Assembly: GCF_015453285.1 (NCBI RefSeq) | Contig: NZ_JADLZT010000010.1 | Span: 1 to 64,000 of the forward strand | DNA: 64,000 bases | Direction: 5' to 3' | From: Lysobacter niastensis | GTDB taxonomy: Bacteria; Pseudomonadota; Gammaproteobacteria; Xanthomonadales; Xanthomonadaceae | Part shown: positions 26,345-33,694 of the stretch, in pieces | Position numbering within the stretch: position 1 is the first letter of the stretch | Layout of the letters: every line of letters starts with the position of its first letter | The notes under the pieces: model-generated | The model's database searches: none | The model's input: the letters and a program-made list of their open reading frames with translations, nothing else | What the model was told of the DNA's origin: nothing | Translations under genes and position numbers: made by a program

Positions 26345-28078
26345 ATGTCGCAGCGATATGAGGAGTTTGGTGATATCGCTGTAGACCCGATCACGGGCCT
26401 GCATCGTCTTGGCGCGAACGGCCCGAGCCTGGCCACCGCGATCGCGGTGGCCGGCGCAACCAAGCGCCGCATCGCCCTGCTGCACATCGACGTGGACATG
26501 TTCCGGTCGATCAACACCAACATGGGCGAGACCGTCGGCGACCAGGCCTTGGCGGCGGTGGCGCAACGCTTGCGCCACGCGGTGCCGCGCGATGGTTGGA
26601 TCTGGCGGCTGGGCAGCGACGAGTTCGTCGCCGGCATCGGCTACCGCCCGGGCGAGCTCGACGGCGCTGGCCTGGCCGAGCGCCTGCGCGATGCGTTCGA
26701 GATGCCGCTGTCGATCCCGCCCTACACGCTGCCGGTAACGCTGTCGATCGGCATCGCCGTGTTCCCCGACCATGCGCCCGATGCCGCCACGCTGCTGGCC
26801 AAGGCCGAGGAAGCGTTGCGCCGGGTCAAGCAGGAAGGCCTCAACAGCGTCGGTCTGTATTCGGAACGCATCGAGCGCAGCGCGCCCAACGATGGCTTCG
26901 CGCAGCGCTTCGCCGAGGCCATCGACAACGAAGAGTTCCGCCTGTTCTACCAGCCGCTGGTCAACGCCAACGACGGCGGACTGAGCGGCTTCGCCGCGCT
27001 GCTGCGCTGGCAGACCGATCGCGGCCTGCTGCGACCGAGCCAGTTCCTGGAGATCGTCAACCGCGTCGGACTCTCGGCGCGGCTGGGTGCGTGGGTGGTC
27101 GAGGCCGCGACGCGGCAGCTCGCGCAGTGGCGAGCGCAGGGGCTGGATTACCTGTCGACGTCGGTGCACCTCGACGGCGCGCTGTTGGCGCAGCGCGACT
27201 GCGTCGACCGCATCGGCGAACTGCTGCACCGCTACGACGTGCCGGCGCGCGCGATCGAGTTCGAGATTCCGGAAAGCGCACTGGCCAGCGAGGCGCACCG
27301 CATACGCGACACGCTGGCGGGCCTGCGCACGCTCGGCGTGGCACTGACCGTGCAGGACTTCGGCCTGGGCGGACTGAGCTTCGCATCGCTGGCGCAATAC
27401 CCGCTGGATCGCCTGAAGATCGACCGCAGCTTCATCCGCAACGTGTCCAGCGACCCGCGCAGTGCGGCGATCGTGCGCGGCATCATCGCGATGGGCCACC
27501 AGCTCGGCATGAAAGTGATCGCCAAGGGCGTGGAGAACGAGGCCGAACTCGGCTTCCTGCGCCGCAACCATTGCGACTTCTTCCAGGGTTATCTGTTCAG
27601 TCCGTCGCTGCCGGCCGAACAGCTCGGCGACCTGGTGCGCAAGCGCTTCCTGCTGCCGAGCGCGTTCGCGGCGACCCGGCCTGAACGCACGCTGCTGCTG
27701 GTCGACGACGAGGAGAACGTGCTGCGTTCGCTGGTGCGACTGTTCCGCCGCGACGGCTACCAGATCCTCACCGCCAACAGCGTCAGCGAGGCCTTCGACC
27801 TGCTCGCCAGCAACAGCGCGCAGGTGATCCTGTCGGACCAGCGCATGGCCGACATGAGCGGCACCGAGTTCCTCACCCGCGTACGCGACCTGTATCCCGA
27901 CACGATCCGCATCGTGCTGTCGGGCTATACCGACCTTGCGACGATCACCGACGCGATCAATCGCGGCGCGATCTACCGTTTCCTGACCAAGCCCTGGAAC
28001 GACGAGGAGCTGCGCGAACACATCCTCGATGCGTTCCGCGCGCACGAGCGGCGTGCGGCGGGCGAGACGGGTTACTAG
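26345..28078 (+). CDS. Degenerate GGDEF-EAL protein with C-terminal receiver domain
   Basis: A 577-residue protein with a GGDEF-like domain (about residues 15-165), an EAL-like domain (about 185-440) and a C-terminal REC domain (about 450-570). The diguanylate cyclase signature reads LGSDEF instead of GGDEF. The EAL motif reads FAALLRW, lacking the catalytic Glu, and the normal DDFG reads QDFG. Cyclic-di-GMP synthesis and cleavage therefore look unlikely, and it may act as a c-di-GMP sensor or scaffold. The REC domain keeps its acidic pocket (VDDEEN), phospho-Asp (ILSDQRMADMSG) and Lys (FLTKPW), resembling RpfG-type receivers. A kinase has not been identified. The gene follows the peptidase by 11 bases. 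Confidence 0.88.
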   Translation: MSQRYEEFGDIAVDPITGLHRLGANGPSLATAIAVAGATKRRIALLHIDVDMFRSINTNMGETVGDQALAAVAQRLRHAVPRDGWIWRLGSDEFVAGIGYRPGELDGAGLAERLRDAFEMPLSIPPYTLPVTLSIGIAVFPDHAPDAATLLAKAEEALRRVKQEGLNSVGLYSERIERSAPNDGFAQRFAEAIDNEEFRLFYQPLVNANDGGLSGFAALLRWQTDRGLLRPSQFLEIVNRVGLSARLGAWVVEAATRQLAQWRAQGLDYLSTSVHLDGALLAQRDCVDRIGELLHRYDVPARAIEFEIPESALASEAHRIRDTLAGLRTLGVALTVQDFGLGGLSFASLAQYPLDRLKIDRSFIRNVSSDPRSAAIVRGIIAMGHQLGMKVIAKGVENEAELGFLRRNHCDFFQGYLFSPSLPAEQLGDLVRKRFLLPSAFAATRPERTLLLVDDEENVLRSLVRLFRRDGYQILTANSVSEAFDLLASNSAQVILSDQRMADMSGTEFLTRVRDLYPDTIRIVLSGYTDLATITDAINRGAIYRFLTKPWNDEELREHILDAFRAHERRAAGETGY

Positions 28079-28092
28079 CGACGGGGCGCATC

Positions 28093-28572
28093 ATGGACGA
28101 CCTTGCTCCGATTCCAGGCGATGCCTTCGAGAACTTGCCCAGCCGGCCACCGATGTCATTGCGCGCAGGCAATGCCGTGGACAGTTATGAGACGGCTCCC
28201 GACTTCGACGCGGAACTCGACCGGGTTACGCCGGAGTATCTGGAGCAGAACTTCTGGGGCGTCGCGCACCTGGACGCAGTCTCGTGGCAGTACTACCTGC
28301 CCATCCTGATGGCCCACGCGCTCCGCAACATCCGGAACCCGGGATCGATGGCGGTGGATGCGTTCCTCGCTTCCCTGCGTCCACCGGACCGGGATCCACC
28401 GCGCTTTGCCGCGCTGACGCCTGCACAGGAGCAGGCGGTCGCCCGGATGCTCGACATCCTGGCCTTCCAGGAGGACTCCGCCTGGAAGGAAGCCGCGATG
28501 ATCGCGCTCGAAGAATATTGGGCGCCCGGCGCCATCTACCGTGACGGCGCCAGGCAGTCGCGGGTGGACTAG
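28093..28572 (+). CDS. Conserved hypothetical protein
   Basis: A 159-residue acidic protein I cannot place with confidence. It has an FWGVAHLDAVSWQYYLPILMAHALRN core, near a Trp/Tyr/Leu-Pro cluster, and a C-terminal FAALTPAQEQAVARMLDILAFQ segment, reminiscent of small DUF-type proteins (DUF6714-like) that have no known function. No signal peptide or membrane helix. It starts 14 bases after the c-di-GMP-type gene, so it may be co-transcribed, and it is convergent with the flagellar histidine kinase gene (four-base overlap). Confidence 0.65.
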   Translation: MDDLAPIPGDAFENLPSRPPMSLRAGNAVDSYETAPDFDAELDRVTPEYLEQNFWGVAHLDAVSWQYYLPILMAHALRNIRNPGSMAVDAFLASLRPPDRDPPRFAALTPAQEQAVARMLDILAFQEDSAWKEAAMIALEEYWAPGAIYRDGARQSRVD

Positions 28573-29807
28573 CTTCGCGACAGCTGCGGCTGCGCGATCG
28601 GCAGCACCACGCGGAACAGGCTGCCCGCGCCGGGTCGGCTGCTGACCTCGATGCGGCCGTGGTGCTTGGCGACGATGCGGTACGCGATTGCGAGGCCGAG
28701 GCCGGTGCCGCGGCCGATCGGCTTGGTCGTGTAGAACGGTTCGAAGATGCGCTGCAGCGCTTCATCGGGAATGCCGCAGCCGTCGTCGGCCACGCTCACC
28801 CAGACCTCGTCGCCTTCCACGCCCATCGCCAGCGTGATGGTGCCGCGGTCGGAGATCGCCTGCCCGGCGTTGATCAGCAGGTTCATGAAGACCTGGTTGA
28901 TCTCCGACAGGTGGCATTCCACCAGCGGCAGGTCGGCGTAGTGGCGCTCCACGCGCGTTTTGTACTTGAGGTCGTTCCAGACGATGTTGAGCGTGGATTC
29001 CAGGCCCTTGCGCAGGTCCGAGGGCCGCATCGATTCGTCGCGGCCGATGTGCGAGAACTCCTTGAGATCCTGCACGATCTTGGTCACGCGCTCGATGCCT
29101 TCGCGCGACTCCTCCAGCAGTTTGGGTACGTCGCCGACGATGAAGTCGACGTCCAGGCGCTCGCGCAGCGTGCGCAGCGAATCGCGACGGCCGGCCGGGT
29201 CGTCGGACGCGATCGCGTCGGCGTAGCCGTCGACCAGCGTCAGCAGCGCGTCGACGTATTCCTGCAGCGTGCCCAGGTTGGAGTGCACGTAGCCGATGGG
29301 GTTGTTGATCTCGTGCGCGACACCGGCGGCGAGCTGACCGATGGAGGCCATCTTTTCCGACTGGAGCAGCTGCTCCTGCGCGCTGGCCAGGCGCAGGTAC
29401 GTGCTCTGCAGCTCGTCGTGGCGACGCTGCAGTTCCGACTCGCGGGAACTGCGCGCCGACACGTCGTAGATCACCACGTAGCGGCGCAACGCGCCTTCGT
29501 GCATGCCGGCGCAGGCGACGAACTCCAGCACCATCGACGAATCCTGCACGACGACTTCGGCCGTGCCGCGGCCGTCGCGCTCGGCTTCGTCCCAGGTGTG
29601 TCGCGGCAACAGGCGCAGCAGCTCCGCCGGACCCGCACCGCGATGCGGCCAGGCCTTTTCGGCCAGCGCATGCGCGGAAGGATTGGCGTAGCAGACGCCG
29701 CCATCATCGTCGAGCAGGATCGCCGAAGCGGTGATGCGCGACGTTGCCCAGGCCAGTTCGTGGCCCCAGGACTGGCGGCGGCTGTCAGTGCAGTCTGTTT
29801 CGTTCAT
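28569..29807 (-). CDS. Cytoplasmic PAS-histidine kinase encoded with flgM-flgN
   Basis: A 412-residue kinase without membrane helices. An N-terminal PAS-like sensor (about residues 20-125) leads through a coiled coil (RESELQRRHDELQSTYLRLASAQEQ) to a dimerisation domain with phospho-acceptor His in GVAHEINNPIGYVHSNL and a catalytic domain with N-box NLLINAGQA, G1 DDGCGI and G2 GRGTGLGLAI. The layout resembles FleS of Pseudomonas, a soluble PAS kinase in the flagellar cascade, although no linked FleR-like regulator is present. The start overlaps the flgN stop (ATGA) and fixes the N-terminus at MNETDC. It would be expressed from the flgM sigma-28 promoter. Confidence 0.88.
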   Translation of the reverse strand: MNETDCTDSRRQSWGHELAWATSRITASAILLDDDGGVCYANPSAHALAEKAWPHRGAGPAELLRLLPRHTWDEAERDGRGTAEVVVQDSSMVLEFVACAGMHEGALRRYVVIYDVSARSSRESELQRRHDELQSTYLRLASAQEQLLQSEKMASIGQLAAGVAHEINNPIGYVHSNLGTLQEYVDALLTLVDGYADAIASDDPAGRRDSLRTLRERLDVDFIVGDVPKLLEESREGIERVTKIVQDLKEFSHIGRDESMRPSDLRKGLESTLNIVWNDLKYKTRVERHYADLPLVECHLSEINQVFMNLLINAGQAISDRGTITLAMGVEGDEVWVSVADDGCGIPDEALQRIFEPFYTTKPIGRGTGLGLAIAYRIVAKHHGRIEVSSRPGAGSLFRVVLPIAQPQLSRS

Positions 29808-30139
29808 CCGACTCCCAGACAGCGCGCCTGCAAACGGGCGCCGGACTGTCCGGAGGCATCGTACATGGTGTCGGCTTCGATCCGGCCGAGGTGGCGCAAC
29901 GACCAGCTCACTTCGCGGCGCCGGCGTGCCAGCAACGCGCCGTTGGCCCGGTTCATCTCGCTCAGCGCGTTGACTCGCTCGCCCGCCGCGGCTTCCGCCG
30001 GCAGCGATTGCGCATGGCGGATCGCTTCGAGCTTGGCCTGCGTGGAGCGCAGCAGCGCGTCGACGTCGTGCGCCAGCAGCGCATTGCGCTCGTCGTGAAG
30101 CGCCTGCTCCAGCGCGTCGAGCGGATGCACGGCGCTCAC
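29804..30139 (-). CDS. flgN: FlgN-like flagellar export chaperone
   Basis: A 111-residue, almost wholly helical protein. FlgN binds the hook-filament junction proteins FlgK and FlgL and delivers them to the export gate. Sequence similarity in this family is low, so the assignment rests on size, helix content, the conserved central region around NALSEMNRANGALLARRRR, and its position after flgM with a four-base overlap (ATGA). Confidence 0.8.
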   Translation of the reverse strand: MSAVHPLDALEQALHDERNALLAHDVDALLRSTQAKLEAIRHAQSLPAEAAAGERVNALSEMNRANGALLARRRREVSWSLRHLGRIEADTMYDASGQSGARLQARCLGVG

Positions 30140-30450
30140 TTCGCCAGTTCGCTTTCCAGTGCGAGCAGGCGGTTGGCGATTTCCTGCGCGTTGATGCGGT
30201 AGCTGCCGTCGGCGAGTGAGGCGCGGATGCTGTTGACCTTCGCCACGTCGATGCCGGCGGGGGCGGCACCGAGTTCGCGCTCCAGGGCCTGCAGTCCGGT
30301 GGCGTCGCCGGTCAGGCGCATCTGGTCGGCGGGCGCGGTAGCGCCAACTGGCTGGGAACGTTCGCTGCCCGCGCGCTGCACGGGCGCATTGGCCGCCGCA
30401 TCCACCGGACGCAGGGCGGGCGACAGCGCGCCGTCGATTTTCTGGGTCAT
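30136..30450 (-). CDS. flgM: Anti-sigma-28 factor FlgM
   Basis: A 104-residue protein with the FlgM layout: a disordered N-terminal half exported through the completed hook and a C-terminal FliA-binding region (VNSIRASLADGSYRINAQEIANRLLALE). It inhibits sigma-28 until the hook-basal body is finished. A sigma-28 site lies 32 bases upstream, giving the usual autoregulatory loop. ATG at 30450 is chosen; an in-frame extension to 30558 would cross that promoter. Confidence 0.9.
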   Translation of the reverse strand: MTQKIDGALSPALRPVDAAANAPVQRAGSERSQPVGATAPADQMRLTGDATGLQALERELGAAPAGIDVAKVNSIRASLADGSYRINAQEIANRLLALESELAK

Positions 30451-30481
30451 GGCTGGCTCCTGGAAAACTCGTTCGGGCTTG

Positions 30482-30508
30482 GTAACGGCCGCGTTCGGGG
30501 AAACTTGA
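30482..30508 (-). promoter_or_regulatory. Sigma-28 (FliA) promoter for flgM
   Basis: On the minus strand TCAAGTTT and GCCGTTAC are separated by 11 bases, a close match to the FliA consensus TAAAGTTT-N11-GCCGATAA. It drives flgM, flgN and the kinase gene as late genes. Confidence 0.85.
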
Positions 30509-30529
30509 AGGAAGAAAACGCGACCGGCT

Positions 30530-31087
30530 TCACAAGGCCACCTCGACGAGTCCGGCACCGACCAGTCTGCCGCGGATGATACGGTGCGAGCCGAGGTTCT
30601 CCACGGTCACGCTGCCGCCCTCGCGGGCGGGCCCGAGCGCTCGGCCACTCATCCGCACCTCGACGCCACCGGCGCGCGAGACCAGCACCACCGGATCGCC
30701 GCGCTGAAGGGATGCCCCAGCCGCGGCATCGCCCGGGGCGGCGTCGCCGCCCTGCCCGGTCTGCGGCATCGTTCCGCGCTGGGGCGTCGCACCACGCACT
30801 GGCACGTAAAGCTGCCAGCCCGGTGCATCGTCGCAATGCACCCGCACGATCCGCGGGCTGGTCGCGACCGCACGCAATGGCTGCCCGCACTGCGGCATGC
30901 GCAGTTGCGAGTCGACCGCGGCATCGCCTGCGGAGCCCACTCCCAGTGCCGCGACCGCGGCTTCACGGATGCTGGCCGGTGTCTGGAACGAACCCGCGCA
31001 CGCGCTCGGCACGGCCAGGCACAGCAGCGCCGCCACGGCGTAATGCCGCGGCAGCATCGGGCGTCGTGCTTGGCGAAGCAGGCGCAT
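30530..31087 (-). CDS. flgA: Flagellar P-ring assembly chaperone FlgA
   Basis: A 185-residue periplasmic protein with a signal peptide (about residues 1-28), a beta-clip/SAF domain (LQRGDPVVLVSRAGGVEVRMSGRALG) and a typical C-terminal VENLGSHRIIRGRLVGAGLVEV. FlgA helps FlgI polymerise into the P ring. The start at 31087 has GGAG spaced six bases upstream; the in-frame ATG at 31099 has no ribosome site. A sigma-54 site lies just upstream. Confidence 0.92.
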   Translation of the reverse strand: MRLLRQARRPMLPRHYAVAALLCLAVPSACAGSFQTPASIREAAVAALGVGSAGDAAVDSQLRMPQCGQPLRAVATSPRIVRVHCDDAPGWQLYVPVRGATPQRGTMPQTGQGGDAAPGDAAAGASLQRGDPVVLVSRAGGVEVRMSGRALGPAREGGSVTVENLGSHRIIRGRLVGAGLVEVAL

Positions 31088-31120
31088 GGCGCGCTCCATG
31101 GGAGGGTCGCCCGCTTCGCT

Positions 31121-31135
31121 GCAAGCTCCGTGCCG
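31121..31135 (-). promoter_or_regulatory. Sigma-54 promoter for flgA
   Basis: The minus strand reads CGGCAC-GGAGC-TTGC, matching the -24/-12 consensus TGGCAC-N5-TTGC except for the first base. It lies 34 bases before the flgA start. Confidence 0.7.
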
Positions 31136-31176
31136 CGTTCGGCCTGCCCATCGCGACCCATCGCGACCTTTCGCGC

Positions 31177-31203
31177 TCAAGGACCATGGCGCGCGGCCGA
31201 CAA
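31177..31203 (+). promoter_or_regulatory. Candidate sigma-28 promoter for cheV
   Basis: TCAAGGAC and GCCGACAA separated by 11 bases resemble the FliA consensus (-10 GCCGATAA with one change; -35 matches TCAAG then diverges). The predicted start of RNA would fall at or just before the cheV ATG at 31211, giving a near-leaderless message, so the assignment needs testing. Confidence 0.5.
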
Positions 31204-31210
31204 CCTCGCC

Positions 31211-32131
31211 ATGAGTCAGGATCTGCTCGACCGCATCGACCAACGCACCCGTCTGGCCGGCCACAACCGGCTGGCCCTGTTGCTGTTCCGGCTGGGCTCG
31301 CGTCAGCTTTTTGGCGTCAACGTGTTCAAGGTGCAGGAAGTGCTGCCGCGCCCGCCGCTGTTCACGCTGCCGCACCTGCCGCCGGCCTTCAGCGGCGCCG
31401 CCGACGTGCGTGGGCGCAGCATCCCGGTGCTGGACCTGGCCCGCGCCATCGGCCACGGCCACGACCCGCAGCCGCCGTACCTGGTGGTCACCGAGTTCAA
31501 TCGCTCGGTGCAGGGCTTCCTCGTGTCGGCGGTCGACCGCATCGTCAACATCGCCGTCGAGGACATCCATCCGCCGCCGGAGCACGGCGCGGACCACCAC
31601 TACCTGACCGGCGTCACCCGCCACCACGGCGAGCTGATCCAGCTGATCGATGTGGAGAGCGTGCTGGCCGAATCGGCCCCGCGCATCAGCGACGCCGACC
31701 AGATCGCGCCGCTGGCGGCGCCGTCCGGAAAGGCACCGCGTGAGGTATTGGTGGTTGACGATTCGCGCGTGGCGCGCAACCAGATCCGTTCGGTGCTGGA
31801 GCAGCTCGGCCTCGGCGCGACGCTGCTCTCCGACGGCCGCCAGGCCCTGGAGCACCTGCAGCAGATGGTCCAGGGCGGCGTGGCACCGGGCGACCGTTAC
31901 GCCATGGTCATTTCCGACATCGAGATGCCGGCGATGGATGGATACACCCTGACGACGGAAATCCGGCGCGACCCGGCCCTGCGCGGGATGTTCGTGTTGC
32001 TGCACACCTCGCTGTCGGGCGTGTTCAACCAGGCCATGGTCGAGCGCGTGGGCGCCGACGACTTCGTGCCGAAGTACTCCGAGCACGAGCTGGCGCAGCG
32101 CATCTCGGCGCGGGTGATGGCGCTGCAGTAG
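31211..32131 (+). CDS. cheV: Chemotaxis coupling protein CheV (CheW-REC)
   Basis: A 306-residue protein fusing a CheW domain (about residues 20-160; FRLGSRQLFGVNVFKVQEVL, with the typical GAADVRGRSIPVLDLA) to a receiver domain (about 175-300) with VVDDSRVAR, phospho-Asp in ISDIEMPAMDG and Lys in FVPKYSE. It couples chemoreceptors to CheA and adapts by phosphorylation. It stands between flgA and flgB, an order seen in other gammaproteobacteria such as Pseudomonas and Vibrio relatives. Confidence 0.94.
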   Translation: MSQDLLDRIDQRTRLAGHNRLALLLFRLGSRQLFGVNVFKVQEVLPRPPLFTLPHLPPAFSGAADVRGRSIPVLDLARAIGHGHDPQPPYLVVTEFNRSVQGFLVSAVDRIVNIAVEDIHPPPEHGADHHYLTGVTRHHGELIQLIDVESVLAESAPRISDADQIAPLAAPSGKAPREVLVVDDSRVARNQIRSVLEQLGLGATLLSDGRQALEHLQQMVQGGVAPGDRYAMVISDIEMPAMDGYTLTTEIRRDPALRGMFVLLHTSLSGVFNQAMVERVGADDFVPKYSEHELAQRISARVMALQ

Positions 32132-32148
32132 GCGTCTGGGAGCGCCTC

Positions 32149-32163
32149 TGGCACAGCCCTTGC
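32149..32163 (+). promoter_or_regulatory. Sigma-54 promoter for the flgB operon
   Basis: TGGCAC-AGCCC-TTGC is an exact -24/-12 match. It lies 36 bases before the flgB start and is almost identical over 21 bases to the fliE promoter at 52005. Confidence 0.93.
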
Positions 32164-32198
32164 CTTGCCCTCCGGGAACCCGCTCCCCCGGAGGCGAC

Positions 32199-32561
32199 AT
32201 GTCGGACTTCCTTGGCATCCACGGCACCGCGCTCGCGCTTCGCGAGCAGCGCCTGCAGGTGCTGGCCGCCAACCTGGCCAACGCCGACACGCCGAACTAC
32301 CAGGCGCAGGACCTGGACTTCGCCGGCGCGCTGCAGGCGGCGCTGCAACCCGGAACGGCCGCCACCGGCGACCCGATCGACGCCGCCGCGCAAGGTGCGC
32401 GTTATCAACGCCCCAGCACCCAGCCCAGCCTCGACGGCAACACTGTCGACGGCGAACGCGAGCACGCCGCCTTCGCCCAGGCCGCGCTCGAGTACCGCGC
32501 CTCGATGTCGTTCGTCGAATCGAAAGTGCGCTCGATGCTGACCGCGATCACCGGCCAGTAA
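32199..32561 (+). CDS. flgB: Flagellar rod protein FlgB
   Basis: A 120-residue proximal-rod subunit. The rod/hook N-terminal motif LAANLANADTPNYQAQDLDF is present, as is a C-terminal helix that pairs with it in the assembled rod. A GGAGG ribosome site is four bases from the ATG, which rules out the longer in-frame start at 32160. It is the first gene of the flgBCDEFGHIJKL operon. Confidence 0.95.
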   Translation: MSDFLGIHGTALALREQRLQVLAANLANADTPNYQAQDLDFAGALQAALQPGTAATGDPIDAAAQGARYQRPSTQPSLDGNTVDGEREHAAFAQAALEYRASMSFVESKVRSMLTAITGQ

Positions 32562-32586
32562 TAGCGGCCCAATAGGAGTTTCGCGC

Positions 32587-32994
32587 ATGAGCAACCTGCC
32601 CATCTTCGACGTCGCCGGCTCGGCGATGAACGCGCAATCGGTGCGGCTGAGCACGATCGCCAGCAACCTCGCCAATGCCGACTCGGTCTCCGGCAATCCC
32701 GACGCCGTGTACCGCGCCAGGCAGCCGGTGTTCAGTGCCGAAGTCGTCGGCAGCGATCCGTCGCTGGCCGGCGTGCGCGTGGCGCAGGTGCGCGAAAGCG
32801 AGGCTGCGCCGCTCAAGCGCTACGAACCCGGACACCCGCTCGCCGACGAGCAGGGCTACGTCTATGCGCCCGACATCGATCCGGTCGCGCAGATGGTCGA
32901 CCTGATCTCGGCCTCGCGCAGCTACCAGGCCAATGTCGAGGTGTTCAACACCGCTAAGGAATTGGCCATCTCCACTCTCGGCATGGGACGCTGA
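32587..32994 (+). CDS. flgC: Flagellar rod protein FlgC
   Basis: This 135-residue proximal-rod subunit has the N-terminal AMNAQSVRLSTIASNLANADSV motif and a C-terminal SRSYQANVEVFNTAKELAISTLGMGR helix, both typical of FlgC. TAGGAG upstream serves as ribosome site. It lies 25 bases after flgB. Confidence 0.96.
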   Translation: MSNLPIFDVAGSAMNAQSVRLSTIASNLANADSVSGNPDAVYRARQPVFSAEVVGSDPSLAGVRVAQVRESEAAPLKRYEPGHPLADEQGYVYAPDIDPVAQMVDLISASRSYQANVEVFNTAKELAISTLGMGR

Positions 32995-32996
32995 TC

Positions 32997-33653
32997 ATGA
33001 GCACCGTCAACACCGACAACACCTTCAGCAACTTCGGCGCGGCCGCGCAGTCGGCACGCAAGGAAAACCTCGGCCAGGCCGATTTCCTGAAGCTGATGAC
33101 CGAGCAGCTCAAGCACCAGGACCCGCTCAAGCCGCTCGACAACAACCAGTTCCTCGGCCAGCTCGCGCAGTTCTCCACCGTGCAGGGCATCGAATCGATG
33201 CAGGGCGCGATGAACGCGATGGCCAGCGTGATGGAGTCCGACCAGACTCTGCGCGCCGCCGCGCTGGTCGGGCGCAATGCCCTGATCGAAGCCAGCGAAG
33301 TGCAGCTCGCCGCAGGCGCCACGCTCACCGGCGAAGTCACCGCGCCCGCGGCAGGCCCGGTGCAGATCGAGATCGTCGATGCCTCCGGCGCCGTCGTGCG
33401 CAAGCAAATCGTGCAGGCCGACGCCAAGGGCACGCTCGATTGGCAATGGGACGGCCGCGACGATGCCGGCAAGCCCATCGCGGCAGGAAATTACGAAGTT
33501 CGTGCGATCGCCGGCACGGGCGACGACGCGGAAGCGCTGGAAGTGCGCCTGTCCACGCGCGTGGACAGCGTCTCGATCGGGCCCACCGGCCTGGAGCTCA
33601 ACCTTTCCGGAGTCGGCAGCCATCCGCTGTCGTCGATCCGCCGCATCAGCTGA
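32997..33653 (+). CDS. flgD: Hook-capping scaffold FlgD
   Basis: A 218-residue protein that caps the growing hook. The N-terminal conserved QADFLKLMTEQLKHQDPLKPLDNNQFL is followed by a FLGQLAQFSTVQGIESM segment and a C-terminal FlgD Ig-like/Tudor region with WQWDGRDDAGKPIAAGNYEV. The gene starts two bases after the flgC stop, consistent with one message. Confidence 0.96.
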   Translation: MSTVNTDNTFSNFGAAAQSARKENLGQADFLKLMTEQLKHQDPLKPLDNNQFLGQLAQFSTVQGIESMQGAMNAMASVMESDQTLRAAALVGRNALIEASEVQLAAGATLTGEVTAPAAGPVQIEIVDASGAVVRKQIVQADAKGTLDWQWDGRDDAGKPIAAGNYEVRAIAGTGDDAEALEVRLSTRVDSVSIGPTGLELNLSGVGSHPLSSIRRIS

Positions 33654-33694
33654 CCGTCGCAGCAGCGACTGAAGACAGACCAGGAGTCCCTCGC

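Noticed and set aside
30530-32290. Single minus-strand frame joining flgA to a long N-terminal extension
   Set aside because: The extension is a shadow of cheV and flgB; flgA has a clean start with GGAG at 31087.
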